This document shows positions 40,046 through 48,649 of a stretch of DNA of 64,000 bases, one piece after another (the stretch's first letter is position 1; each line of letters begins with the position of its first letter). The position numbers and the translations under genes are program-made. Location of the stretch: assembly GCF_009901585.1 (NCBI RefSeq), contig NZ_WXYO01000005.1:310001-374000 (forward strand). Direction: 5' to 3'. The notes beneath the pieces are model-generated. The model saw nothing but the letters and a program-made list of their open reading frames with translations, did no database searches and was not told the DNA's origin. Source of the stretch: Poritiphilus flavus. GTDB taxonomy: Bacteria > Bacteroidota > Bacteroidia > Flavobacteriales > Flavobacteriaceae.

Positions 40046-41662
40046 ATGACTGCATCTGACCCTAAAACGAAATCGATTTCGTTAAAGGATTACGGCATTA
40101 AAAATGAGCGTGCTCATTATCAACTCACCCCTGATGAACTCCACGAGATCACCATTAAAAAAGGTATGGGACGTGAAGCTTCCAGCGGGGCCCTGGCAGT
40201 GAGCACCGGCGAATTTACAGGAAGGTCTCCCATGGACCGCTTTATCGTTAAAGATGAGATAACCGAAGACAAGATCTGGTGGGGGAAGATCAATATTCCC
40301 TTTGAGAGCGACAAGTTTGACGCGCTGTATGATAAGGTAATAGCCTATCTCAACGATAAGGAGTTGTTCGTACGGGACTGCTATTCCTGCGCCGACCCTG
40401 ATTACCGAATGAACATCAGGGTGATCAATGAATACCCCTGGTCTAATTTGTTTGTATACAATATGTTCCTCAGGCCAGACGAAGAAGATCTCAAGGATTT
40501 TGAAGCGGAATGGACGGTGATCAATGCGCCCGGATTTTATGCAGAGCCTGAAATAGACGGTACCAGGCAACACAATTTCGCCATCCTCAATTTTAGCAAG
40601 AAAATAGCATTGGTTGGGGGTACGGGTTACACCGGAGAGATTAAAAAGGGTATTTTTTCCGCTTTGAATTTCATACTTCCGGTGTATAAAGAGGTGTTGC
40701 CAATGCACTGCTCCGCCAATATAGGAGAGGCCGGCGATACAGCACTTTTCTTTGGTCTTTCGGGTACCGGAAAAACCACGCTTTCAACGGATCCGCTTAG
40801 AAAGCTGATAGGGGATGATGAGCATGGCTGGACAAAGAAAAACAGTGTTTTCAATTTTGAAGGCGGCTGCTATGCCAAGGTGATAGACCTTTCTGAAGAG
40901 AAAGAACCTGAGATCTATCAGGCCATTAAAAAAGGAGCTATCCTTGAAAATGTGGTTATGGATGATGCCGGGGTGGTGGATTATACTGATTCCACTGTGA
41001 CGCAGAATACCCGTGTCAGTTACCCGATCTATCATATTGAAAATATCCAGGAGCCATCCATAGGGGACAACATCAAGAATATTTTCTTTCTTACGGCCGA
41101 CGCCTTTGGCGTTTTACCTCCTATCTCTAAACTTACCCCAAGCCAGGCGGCCTACCATTTCATTTCCGGGTACACGGCTAAGGTAGCCGGTACTGAAGCC
41201 GGGGTAGTAGAGCCGGTAACGGAATTCTCTGCCTGTTTCGGCGCGCCCTTTATGCCCTTACACCCTACGGTTTACGCGGAAATGCTAAGTAAGAAAATGA
41301 AGGAGTCCGGCGTAAATGTCTGGCTGGTGAATACAGGTTGGACTGGTGGTCCGTACGGTGTGGGAACCCGGATGAAACTCAAATATACCCGTGCGATGAT
41401 ACATGCGGCCTTAAGCGGGAAGTTGGGATTGTATACCTACGACACCTATCATATTCACTCTGTTTTTGGAGTGGCACAGCCAAGAGAGTGTCCCGGAGTA
41501 CCCACCAGTGTACTGAGCCCCCGGGCCACCTGGAATAACGATGATGCGTATTATAAGACCGCTTTTAAGCTTTCCAACGCCTTCCGGCATAACTTTAAGA
41601 AGTTTGAATCTTATGCCAATGAAGAAATTCGCCGTGGTGGGCCTCAACGATACGCCTTCTAA
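40046..41662 (+). CDS. pckA: Phosphoenolpyruvate carboxykinase (ATP)
   Basis: 538 aa, full length. Converts oxaloacetate and ATP to PEP, CO2 and ADP: first step of gluconeogenesis, or CO2-fixing in reverse. Substrate-binding region GEFTGRSPMDRFIV near 55-68, P-loop GLSGTGKTTLSTDP near 237-250, metal site and NFEGGCYAK near 271-279, and C-terminal GVPTSVLSPRATW. Cytoplasmic. It is single in its unit and followed by an imperfect hairpin. A bicarbonate permease is present elsewhere in the window, which could supply carboxylation reactions. Confidence 0.97.
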   Translation: MTASDPKTKSISLKDYGIKNERAHYQLTPDELHEITIKKGMGREASSGALAVSTGEFTGRSPMDRFIVKDEITEDKIWWGKINIPFESDKFDALYDKVIAYLNDKELFVRDCYSCADPDYRMNIRVINEYPWSNLFVYNMFLRPDEEDLKDFEAEWTVINAPGFYAEPEIDGTRQHNFAILNFSKKIALVGGTGYTGEIKKGIFSALNFILPVYKEVLPMHCSANIGEAGDTALFFGLSGTGKTTLSTDPLRKLIGDDEHGWTKKNSVFNFEGGCYAKVIDLSEEKEPEIYQAIKKGAILENVVMDDAGVVDYTDSTVTQNTRVSYPIYHIENIQEPSIGDNIKNIFFLTADAFGVLPPISKLTPSQAAYHFISGYTAKVAGTEAGVVEPVTEFSACFGAPFMPLHPTVYAEMLSKKMKESGVNVWLVNTGWTGGPYGVGTRMKLKYTRAMIHAALSGKLGLYTYDTYHIHSVFGVAQPRECPGVPTSVLSPRATWNNDDAYYKTAFKLSNAFRHNFKKFESYANEEIRRGGPQRYAF

Positions 41663-41718
41663 TCGAAAGAAGGGTTTACAGTGGGCTCTTGGAAAACGGG
41701 AATAGTCCTATCCAGTTC

Positions 41719-41750
41719 TTGCCTGTCTGGCGATGTTCGCCGGATGGGCA
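41719..41750 (+). terminator. Imperfect hairpin after pckA
   Basis: TGCCTGTCTGGCGA (about 41719-41732) and TCGCCGGATGGGCA (about 41736-41749) pair with a GGCGA core and some mismatches or G-U pairs. No strong T-run follows. It lies between the convergent pckA and hemD genes. Confidence 0.35.
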
Positions 41751-41804
41751 GAAACCTATATGGCAAAAATCAATTTATGCCTTTTTATAGGATATGATTT
41801 GACG

Positions 41805-42551
41805 TTATTTCTTATTAACGCTGGTAATGTATTTCTGCAATGCCATGGTCATAGAAGGTGTCTCCGGAGTAGGAGCCTTGATATCTATGCGAAGACCGGC
41901 ATCGGTAGCAGCCTTAACTGTAGAGTTTCCAAACACCGCGATGCGTGTGTTGTTCTGTTCAAAATCCGGAAAATTCTTTAGCAGGGATTCTATTCCGGAA
42001 GGGCTGAAGAATACAAGTACATCGTAGTAAACGTCGCGAAGATCGGACAGGTCGCTGATCACAGTTTTGTAGAAAATACCTCGTGTCCAATTGATGCCAG
42101 ATTGCTCCAGTGTTTCCGGAATGGCTGGTTTTAAGACGTCTGAAGAAGGGAGTAAATAGGATTCTTCCTTGTATTTTTTAAATAGCGGAAGCAGTTCGTT
42201 AAAATTCCTTTGCCCCACATAGATCTTCCGCTTGCGGTATACCACATACTTTTGAAGGTAAAAAGCCACCGCTTCCGACTGGCAGAAATACTTCATGGTA
42301 TCTGGTACTTTGAAACGCATTTCTTCGGCAATTCGGAAAAAATGGTCTACAGAGTTGCGACTTGTAAGAATAATTGCAGTGTAGTTGTTCAGGTCAATTT
42401 TCTGCTGACGGACCCCTTTAGCATCTACTCCTTCCACGTGGATGAAGGGTCTGAAATCTACTTTAACTTTCTCTTTTTCAATAAGTCGTAAGTACGGAGA
42501 GTTTTCCATTTTTGGTTCAGGCTGCGAAACCAAAATCGTCTTTACTTTCAT
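41805..42551 (-). CDS. hemD: Uroporphyrinogen-III synthase
   Basis: 248 aa, normal length. Closes hydroxymethylbilane to uroporphyrinogen III in haem biosynthesis. Low conservation is normal for HemD; supporting segments are ILVSQPEPK at the start, FRPFIHVEGVDAKGVRQQ, YTAIILTSRNSVDHFFRIAE (about 54-73) and VLVFFSPSGIESLLKNFPDF and IAVFGNSTVKAATDAGLRID near the end. The DUF4271 gene lies 5 bp upstream in the same operon, a common Flavobacteriaceae order. Confidence 0.88.
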   Translation of the reverse strand: MKVKTILVSQPEPKMENSPYLRLIEKEKVKVDFRPFIHVEGVDAKGVRQQKIDLNNYTAIILTSRNSVDHFFRIAEEMRFKVPDTMKYFCQSEAVAFYLQKYVVYRKRKIYVGQRNFNELLPLFKKYKEESYLLPSSDVLKPAIPETLEQSGINWTRGIFYKTVISDLSDLRDVYYDVLVFFSPSGIESLLKNFPDFEQNNTRIAVFGNSTVKAATDAGLRIDIKAPTPETPSMTMALQKYITSVNKK

Positions 42552-42556
42552 ATACC

Positions 42557-43213
42557 TTAGTCTTTAAGATAGTTTGCAATTATGATGAAGGGTGCAAATT
42601 CGAGTGCGCAAAGGTACAAAATAAAATAGAAAAAGTAGCTGGCTATGAATTTTTGATGATTCTTTAGAATTGAGAACCAGCCTATACCATTTATGACGAT
42701 AATTACAAAAATGCTTACGAAAACCACAGCTTTCGATCCTTCGAACACATAGGCCAATAGCACATTGGTCACAAACATGATCAGGGCGCTGTAATTGAGG
42801 TAAGACAACTTTCTAAAAATGAATTCTGAAATTACTTTGGTATTGTTGAAGACAAAACCATTGCTCAGTTGCAGAAAAACCTTTAGCAGCAGGAATAGTA
42901 TTAGGGCACCAAGAATTGAGATAAAAATAATCAGTTGGGAGCGGTTCGCCGGGCTGATCAGGATCTGCCAGACAAAGTGAAGGAACAAAGCACAATTAAG
43001 CAGCTGAAAAACGGTGAGGAAAATATGGAACCAGTTCAGTAGCTTGTCCTTCTTATTGTACATTACTACGTATTTGTTGTTGAAGGGAAGGATGATAAAA
43101 TTCAGGAACCTTCCGTAGAATAGGCTTTTGGCCACTACCAAAAACAACAAACTGGCAAATAGGGTAACTGTGATCCAGTCTACCGTGCCGCCTGTTCTTA
43201 AAATAGGTTCCAT
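42557..43213 (-). CDS. DUF4271 membrane protein
   Basis: 218 aa with about six membrane helices (VTLFASLLFLVVAKSLF, LIIFISILGALILFLLL and others). The family is Bacteroidota-specific and usually precedes hemD, as here. Its ATG overlaps the TGA of the upstream glycosyltransferase gene by 1 bp, indicating coupling. Function unknown. Confidence 0.85.
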   Translation of the reverse strand: MEPILRTGGTVDWITVTLFASLLFLVVAKSLFYGRFLNFIILPFNNKYVVMYNKKDKLLNWFHIFLTVFQLLNCALFLHFVWQILISPANRSQLIIFISILGALILFLLLKVFLQLSNGFVFNNTKVISEFIFRKLSYLNYSALIMFVTNVLLAYVFEGSKAVVFVSIFVIIVINGIGWFSILKNHQKFIASYFFYFILYLCALEFAPFIIIANYLKD

Positions 43214-44880
43214 CAGTTTAGTTTTAAGGTTTCACCGTTCAGACCCCAATGCAACTCATTTTCCGCAATGCAAAGTTTAAAATACACTGGGTTTTCACCC
43301 GCTCCCGGTGCTGGCATTGCGAAGCTGAATGAGGTAGTCTCCCCAGGTCTTAACGCCTTCACGCTTTTATTTATTGGGGTAGCCTCAATTATTTTTACTT
43401 CCTGAACTTTTTTATAGGTATTCATATAGGCAACGGCGAATCGGAGTTTCTCAAGTGCTATGGACTCTGAATACGGATTGAATACATCCAGCGAGACCTC
43501 CTCATCCGAAACACTGATATCTTTTTGCTTAAGCTTACACTCCAGCTTCCTGAAAGACTCAAAATCCGGCTTAAAAATACCGTAATAGCGCTTTTCCCCA
43601 GGCCCTTCGTAAGACAGATCCCCGCTTTTCAGGTATTTGGATATCTGAAGTATTCTCTGGTGTTGTACCATGGCCTCCGAACCATCTATAGAATACTGAT
43701 TTTTCCGGTAATAAATGTTATTCAGGGAGAAAGAGGGGTTCTCAGAATAAAAGGCGTACATGGAAGCTTCCCGGTAAGAGTTTTCAAATACTACAGGCAT
43801 ATCACCGATCTGAGATTTTATAGCATCTACCCATCTCTTATTTCCATGGGTTTCGAAAGCGACAGGGAATAGGGGTTCATAAACCAGCCCAACCCTAAGC
43901 ACCAGCAGGACAACAATATTAGCTATTCCAGTCCGCATTATCCATTTCATACTTTGCTTTTCCCTCATCATAAACCTAAAGGCGAGGATGGCCAATGGAA
44001 TACAGATCAGTATAAGCCATTGGGTTTGCACCCTTCGCTGAAAGCTGGAAATGAGGAAAAACACCATTACCCCATAAGTGAGGTAAAGCAAAGCTCGGGT
44101 AAAAGTATCCGAAGACCGCGACTTGAAAAGTGCCCAATAGACCCAGGGAAAAGTAAGACCGAATAAGGCAATCAGGTTCAGAAAATATCCTCCGGTAAAC
44201 TCAAAGAACTCGTAGGCCTGGTTAGGTCTTTCAAAGAGGTGATAGCGAATGGAAATAAAGTCATTCCGGACCAACCAAAGAAAATGCGGGCTAAAACATA
44301 TGAGTGATATTACTACCGCTACCCAGGCGTGTTTGTTCTTAAGTAATTTCAGGTTGGATAGCAGTACAAACAGTATCACCAGAACCCCGTGATATTTACT
44401 GTAGACCAGTGCTGCCATACATACCCCTAGCGCAAGGGACAACACCCATGATGGCTCTTGTATGAACTTTTTATAGATCAGTAAAAAAAGCGCTGTGAAA
44501 AATAGTAAGGAAGTGTCCGGCAGCGTAAAAAAACCATATGCATTCAGCAAGGGCATGGAAAATACCAACACAAAAAAAGGAAGCACAAAGTCCGACTTTT
44601 TTTCTTCTTCAAGGGTAGCCCAAAGTATCCAGATAGTCCCAACGGAAAGCAGGGAACTCATAAATCGCACTCCTAATTCCCCATCGAAAAACATGCTGCC
44701 GATCTTAATGAGTAGGGCTACCATGGGGGGATGATCAAAATAACCCCATGCCATTTCACGGGAATAATGCCAATAATAGGCCTCGTCAAAAAGGAGTTCG
44801 GTAAAAGCGCCCTGCAAAAGGTTGAGTAGGAAGACCGCCCCTAGCAAATAGAGAAAAAGTCTGGGTAGTTTAGGTTTCAT
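43213..44880 (-). CDS. GT39-type membrane glycosyltransferase
   Basis: 555 aa. Many helices (about 11-12) in the N-terminal 360 residues and a soluble C-terminal domain. The first periplasmic loop has LLFDEAYYWHYSREMAWGYF with the acidic DE pair typical of GT39/ArnT/PMT-type enzymes, then DHPPMVALLIKIGS. Such enzymes transfer a sugar from a polyprenyl phosphate donor to lipid or protein at the outer face of the membrane. The divergent gene encodes a polyprenyl-phosphate sugar synthase-like GT2 that could make the donor. Confidence 0.88.
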   Translation of the reverse strand: MKPKLPRLFLYLLGAVFLLNLLQGAFTELLFDEAYYWHYSREMAWGYFDHPPMVALLIKIGSMFFDGELGVRFMSSLLSVGTIWILWATLEEEKKSDFVLPFFVLVFSMPLLNAYGFFTLPDTSLLFFTALFLLIYKKFIQEPSWVLSLALGVCMAALVYSKYHGVLVILFVLLSNLKLLKNKHAWVAVVISLICFSPHFLWLVRNDFISIRYHLFERPNQAYEFFEFTGGYFLNLIALFGLTFPWVYWALFKSRSSDTFTRALLYLTYGVMVFFLISSFQRRVQTQWLILICIPLAILAFRFMMREKQSMKWIMRTGIANIVVLLVLRVGLVYEPLFPVAFETHGNKRWVDAIKSQIGDMPVVFENSYREASMYAFYSENPSFSLNNIYYRKNQYSIDGSEAMVQHQRILQISKYLKSGDLSYEGPGEKRYYGIFKPDFESFRKLECKLKQKDISVSDEEVSLDVFNPYSESIALEKLRFAVAYMNTYKKVQEVKIIEATPINKSVKALRPGETTSFSFAMPAPGAGENPVYFKLCIAENELHWGLNGETLKLN

Positions 44881-45013
44881 CCGGAGTATTGCTTCCGTCC
44901 AAAATTACAAATAATCGCTATTCCGCAATTTGAAAAGAAAATATAAAATTGCGGCTTTAAGGGCTCCTGATTTTTTTAATGTAGTACTTTTGCTCAAATT
45001 GTTAATAAAGTAC

Positions 45014-45742
45014 ATGTCGGACAGCTTAGTTATCATCCCTACATATAATGAGATAGAAAATGTAAAGGCCATCATTGAAGCTGTTTTTGAATTGCAAAAA
45101 TCCTTTGATGTCCTTATTGTGGACGACAACTCACCTGATGGTACAGCGGATGCCGTGAGGGAATTGCAGGATCGATTTTCGGACCGGCTTTTCCTTGAGG
45201 TAAGGAAGGAGAAATCAGGATTAGGAACCGCGTATATACATGGTTTCAAATGGGCTATTGAAAGGAAATACGACTACATTTTTGAAATGGACGCGGATTT
45301 TTCTCACCGGCCTTCAGATCTGCTGAGATTGCACCGGGCTTGCCTTAACGGAGCTGATGTGGCTGTGGGATCTCGTTATAAAAAAGGGGTAAATGTGGTG
45401 AATTGGCCATTGTACCGAGTCCTCTTGTCCTATGGAGCTTCTTTTTATGTGAAAGTGATTACTGGAATGAAGGTACACGACCCCACAGCGGGATTTGTAT
45501 GCTATAAGCGCAAGGTACTGGAGACCATAGATCTAGATGCGGTCCGTTTTATTGGATATGCCTTTCAGATAGAGATGAAGTTCAGGGCATATCTCAAGAA
45601 GTTCAAAATTGAGGAGATCTCCATCATATTTACAGATAGGGAAAAAGGAAAGTCCAAAATGAGCACCAAAATTATTTGGGAAGCAGTCTTTGGGGTAATC
45701 CGAATGAAAATAAGAAGCCTGTTGAAGAAAAAAACCTTTTAA
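45014..45742 (+). CDS. Polyprenol monophosphomannose synthase-like glycosyltransferase (GT2)
   Basis: 242 aa from MSDSLVIIPTYNEIENV; in-frame codons upstream to 44930 lack family similarity. GT2 fold with DVLIVDDNSPDGTADAV near 34-50, EMDADFSHRPSDL (DxD-type, about 92-104), DPTAGFVCYKRKVL near 160 and FQIEMKFRAY with FTDREKGKSKMS at the C-terminus, all DPM1-like. It joins a sugar from a nucleotide sugar to polyprenyl phosphate. No membrane helices, so peripheral. Divergent from the GT39 enzyme, its likely user. Confidence 0.92.
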   Translation: MSDSLVIIPTYNEIENVKAIIEAVFELQKSFDVLIVDDNSPDGTADAVRELQDRFSDRLFLEVRKEKSGLGTAYIHGFKWAIERKYDYIFEMDADFSHRPSDLLRLHRACLNGADVAVGSRYKKGVNVVNWPLYRVLLSYGASFYVKVITGMKVHDPTAGFVCYKRKVLETIDLDAVRFIGYAFQIEMKFRAYLKKFKIEEISIIFTDREKGKSKMSTKIIWEAVFGVIRMKIRSLLKKKTF

Positions 45743-45743
45743 T

Positions 45744-47081
45744 ATGAAAAAGACCCTTCTGAAGAACGCCAAATTGGTAAACGAAGGTCAGATCATTGAG
45801 GGTGACCTATTGATAGAAGGTTCCCGCATCTCAAGAATAGATACTGAGATCTCAGACGATACGGCTGAGGTCATCGATCTGGAGGCCAAGCTCTTGCTTC
45901 CAGGGATTATAGATGATCAGGTTCATTTCAGGGAACCCGGCCTTACCCACAAGGGGTCCATTGCTACCGAAAGCCGTGCGGCGGTTGCCGGGGGGATCAC
46001 CTCTTTTATGGAACAACCGAATACCGTTCCTCAGACCACTACCCGGGAAAAACTGGAGGCAAAATTCGGCATGGCTGCCGAATCTTCTTTTGCCAATTAC
46101 TCTTTTCCCTTCGGATGTACCAATGACAACCTTGAGGAGTTGAAACTTTTGGATAAGAAGGCATGTTCAGGCGTAAAAATGTTCCTTGGCTCCTCTACGG
46201 GTAACATGCTTGTAGATGATGAGGAAGTGATCGAGCGGATCTTCAGCAATACGGAACTGGTGATTTGCGCGCATTGCGAAGATGAAACCACCATCCGCAA
46301 TAACCTGGCTCATTACCAATCCATTTACGGAGATGATATACCTGTAGAACTGCATCCTAAGATCAGGAGTGAGGAGGCCTGTTACCTGTCTTCTTCACGT
46401 GCAGTGGAACTGGCCCGGCAAACCGGAGCGAGGTTACATGTTTTTCATCTTTCCACAGGCAAGGAGACCGGGCTTTTCAACCACGATTTACCGCTGCAAC
46501 AAAAAAAGATAACCGCAGAAGTTTGTATACATCATTTATGGTTCTCCGATGCGGATTACCTGGAACAGGGCACCAAAATCAAATGGAACCCAGCTGTTAA
46601 GACGGCTGCAGATCGGGCCCAATTGTGGGAAGCCCTTTTGGACGACCGAATTGATGTAGTTGCTACGGACCATGCTCCTCATACCCTGGAAGAAAAGGCC
46701 GGGGTCTATACCAAAGCGCCTTCAGGCGGCCCACTGGTGCAGCATGCGCTGCCGGCTATGCTGGAGAATTATCACAATGGAAAGATCAGCCTGGAGCGGA
46801 TCGTTGAAAAGATGTGCCATAACCCTGCCATACTTTTTGATGTTTCAGGAAGAGGTTTCCTTAGAGAAGGATATTACGCAGACCTGGCTGTGGTAGACCT
46901 GGATGCCACATGGGCTGTGAACAAAGGCAATATTCTCTACAAATGCGGATGGTCTCCCTTTGAAGGAGTATCCTTTAAAAGTGGAATTACTCATACCTTT
47001 GTCAACGGACACCTTGCCTATGAGAACGGGATCTTGTCTGAAAAAAGAAATGCCATGAGACTCACCTTTGATCGCGACTGA
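45744..47081 (+). CDS. pyrC: Dihydroorotase-family amidohydrolase
   Basis: 445 aa. Third step of pyrimidine synthesis, carbamoyl-aspartate to dihydroorotate, by family. The zinc motif reads DDQVHFREPGLTHKG (about 56-70): the first His of DxHxH is Gln. Other elements are present: KMFLGSSTGNMLVDD near 146-160, CAHCEDE near 173, HVFHLSTGKETGLF near 230, and VVATDHAPHTLEEK near 304 with the catalytic Asp. The Gln variant seems usual in Flavobacteriaceae from memory. Starts 1 bp after the GT2 gene stop; the DUF4296 gene overlaps its stop. Confidence 0.9.
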   Translation: MKKTLLKNAKLVNEGQIIEGDLLIEGSRISRIDTEISDDTAEVIDLEAKLLLPGIIDDQVHFREPGLTHKGSIATESRAAVAGGITSFMEQPNTVPQTTTREKLEAKFGMAAESSFANYSFPFGCTNDNLEELKLLDKKACSGVKMFLGSSTGNMLVDDEEVIERIFSNTELVICAHCEDETTIRNNLAHYQSIYGDDIPVELHPKIRSEEACYLSSSRAVELARQTGARLHVFHLSTGKETGLFNHDLPLQQKKITAEVCIHHLWFSDADYLEQGTKIKWNPAVKTAADRAQLWEALLDDRIDVVATDHAPHTLEEKAGVYTKAPSGGPLVQHALPAMLENYHNGKISLERIVEKMCHNPAILFDVSGRGFLREGYYADLAVVDLDATWAVNKGNILYKCGWSPFEGVSFKSGITHTFVNGHLAYENGILSEKRNAMRLTFDRD

Positions 47082-47488
47082 TGAAAAGTGTATGTAAAGT
47101 TTTACTGGTTTTGTTGCTCTTTGCTTGTGGAGAAAAGGTGGTAGAACCCCCTGAGAATCTCATTCCTAAAGAGAAGATGATAGCTATTATTTACGACCTG
47201 GCCATCATTAATGCCGGAAAGAGCATTGATGTCAATATCCTGGATAAAAATGGGGTGGATCCCATGCAATACGTCTATGACAAATATGAGATAGATAGCC
47301 TTCAACTGGCTGAAAGCAATGTTTACTACATTTCCCTACCCCAGGAATACGAATCCATATACCTGGATGTAGAAGCCAGGTTGGAAAAGGAACGCGAAAA
47401 AATGCAAGCTAAAAAAGATAAGACCCGGGATAGCATCAAAGAAGCTAACGAAGACGCCCGGATCCAAACCAAAAAGAACACTAACTGA
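47081..47488 (+). CDS. DUF4296 lipoprotein
   Basis: 135 aa. Signal peptide with lipobox (VLLVLLLFACGEK, Cys about 16), then the DUF4296 domain (ENLIPKEKMIAIIYDLAIIN) with helices and a highly charged Lys/Glu C-terminus. Bacteroidota-specific; often lies behind pyrC. The start overlaps the pyrC stop (TGATG). 8 bp of its 3' end overlap the convergent epimerase gene. Probably an envelope-anchored helper; role unknown. Confidence 0.88.
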   Translation: MKSVCKVLLVLLLFACGEKVVEPPENLIPKEKMIAIIYDLAIINAGKSIDVNILDKNGVDPMQYVYDKYEIDSLQLAESNVYYISLPQEYESIYLDVEARLEKEREKMQAKKDKTRDSIKEANEDARIQTKKNTN

Positions 47489-48500
47489 ACAACTGCGGAT
47501 GCTCCTCTTTATAGCGGTTGCAGGTATAGTAGATATTGCCTTCCATTAACTCAAAATCAAAATTCAACGCCTTGACAACTTTGCTGTTGTCATAGAATTG
47601 CCGACTTCTAAGCGACTGTACGCCTTTTTTGGTTAATTTCCTACCAGAACCACTCAATTTGGACCACATATAGTCTATCCGCCAAAGAATTTCCAATTGC
47701 CAGAACTTTAAAACCCGCTTTGGGCTCCTTTTTCCGAATTCTCTTGCGATTTTGGACAGGATCTCCTGGTACTTCAGGTTTTTGTCGACAGCTATGAAGC
47801 GCTCATTGGTAACCTTGGAATCCATCAAATGGACCATAATCCTTACCACATCGGTAACCGTTACAAAACCGGTACCTCCGGGTGGATAGAAACTGGGACC
47901 TTTGGCGCCCATTTTAAACAATACGCCGCTCCCGGAATCCCAGAATCCAGGTCCCAAAATTACTCCCGGATTTACGATCACCACCGGGACGCCTTCCTGG
48001 GCAGCACGCCAAACCTCAAGCTCTGCCAGATGCTTACTCAAAGCGTATACGTTTACGTCTTCCCCTATCCATTCGGTTTCTTCGGTAGCCATAACTCCGT
48101 TAAGACTTTTTCCTATGGTTGCTATAGAGCTGACATAACAGAGCTTTTTCACCTCGTTCGAGACACTTAGGTTCACAATATTGGTGGTACCCGCCTGGTT
48201 TACTTTCTGTAGTTCTTGAAAGTCAGCGGGGTCAAAGGAGATCAGCGCGGCGCAATGGTACACCTGGGTTATTCCTTTAAAGGCTGATTCCAGCGATGGG
48301 ATATCATTCAGTTCTGCTTCTACCCATTCAATTTTCTGAAACAACTCTTCGGGATTTGAGGAATAATAGGAAAAGATCCTCTTTACGCGTTCCAGGTCAC
48401 TGGACTTTCTTCGAATCGCACGTAGCCTTTCGTTAGTATGCAACAGATGAAGTATAAGATGAGTTCCGACAAGACCTGTTCCACCAGTGACTAGAATCAT
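47481..48500 (-). CDS. NAD-dependent epimerase/dehydratase-type SDR protein
   Basis: 339 aa. N-terminal Rossmann motif MILVTGGTGLVGTHLILHLL (GxxGxxG at 6-12), then VYHCAALISFDPADF and catalytic YALSKHLAE (YxxxK, about 152-156), and VVIVNPGVILGPGFW near 173-188. Extended SDR fold, similar to nucleotide-sugar epimerases and dihydroflavonol reductase-like proteins. Substrate not predictable. Single gene; convergent with DUF4296. Confidence 0.88.
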   Translation of the reverse strand: MILVTGGTGLVGTHLILHLLHTNERLRAIRRKSSDLERVKRIFSYYSSNPEELFQKIEWVEAELNDIPSLESAFKGITQVYHCAALISFDPADFQELQKVNQAGTTNIVNLSVSNEVKKLCYVSSIATIGKSLNGVMATEETEWIGEDVNVYALSKHLAELEVWRAAQEGVPVVIVNPGVILGPGFWDSGSGVLFKMGAKGPSFYPPGGTGFVTVTDVVRIMVHLMDSKVTNERFIAVDKNLKYQEILSKIAREFGKRSPKRVLKFWQLEILWRIDYMWSKLSGSGRKLTKKGVQSLRSRQFYDNSKVVKALNFDFELMEGNIYYTCNRYKEEHPQLFS

Positions 48501-48649
48501 AGTTCTAATTTACTTAAATCTCCGAATTTATAGATTGCACAAATGGAAAATTCGACAAAAGACCTATATTTTATTGCCCTTTTCAGACTTTTTGACATTT
48601 TGTGTTTACCGTGTTTCAAAATTGAACTTAGCTGGTGGTAAAGGCATTT

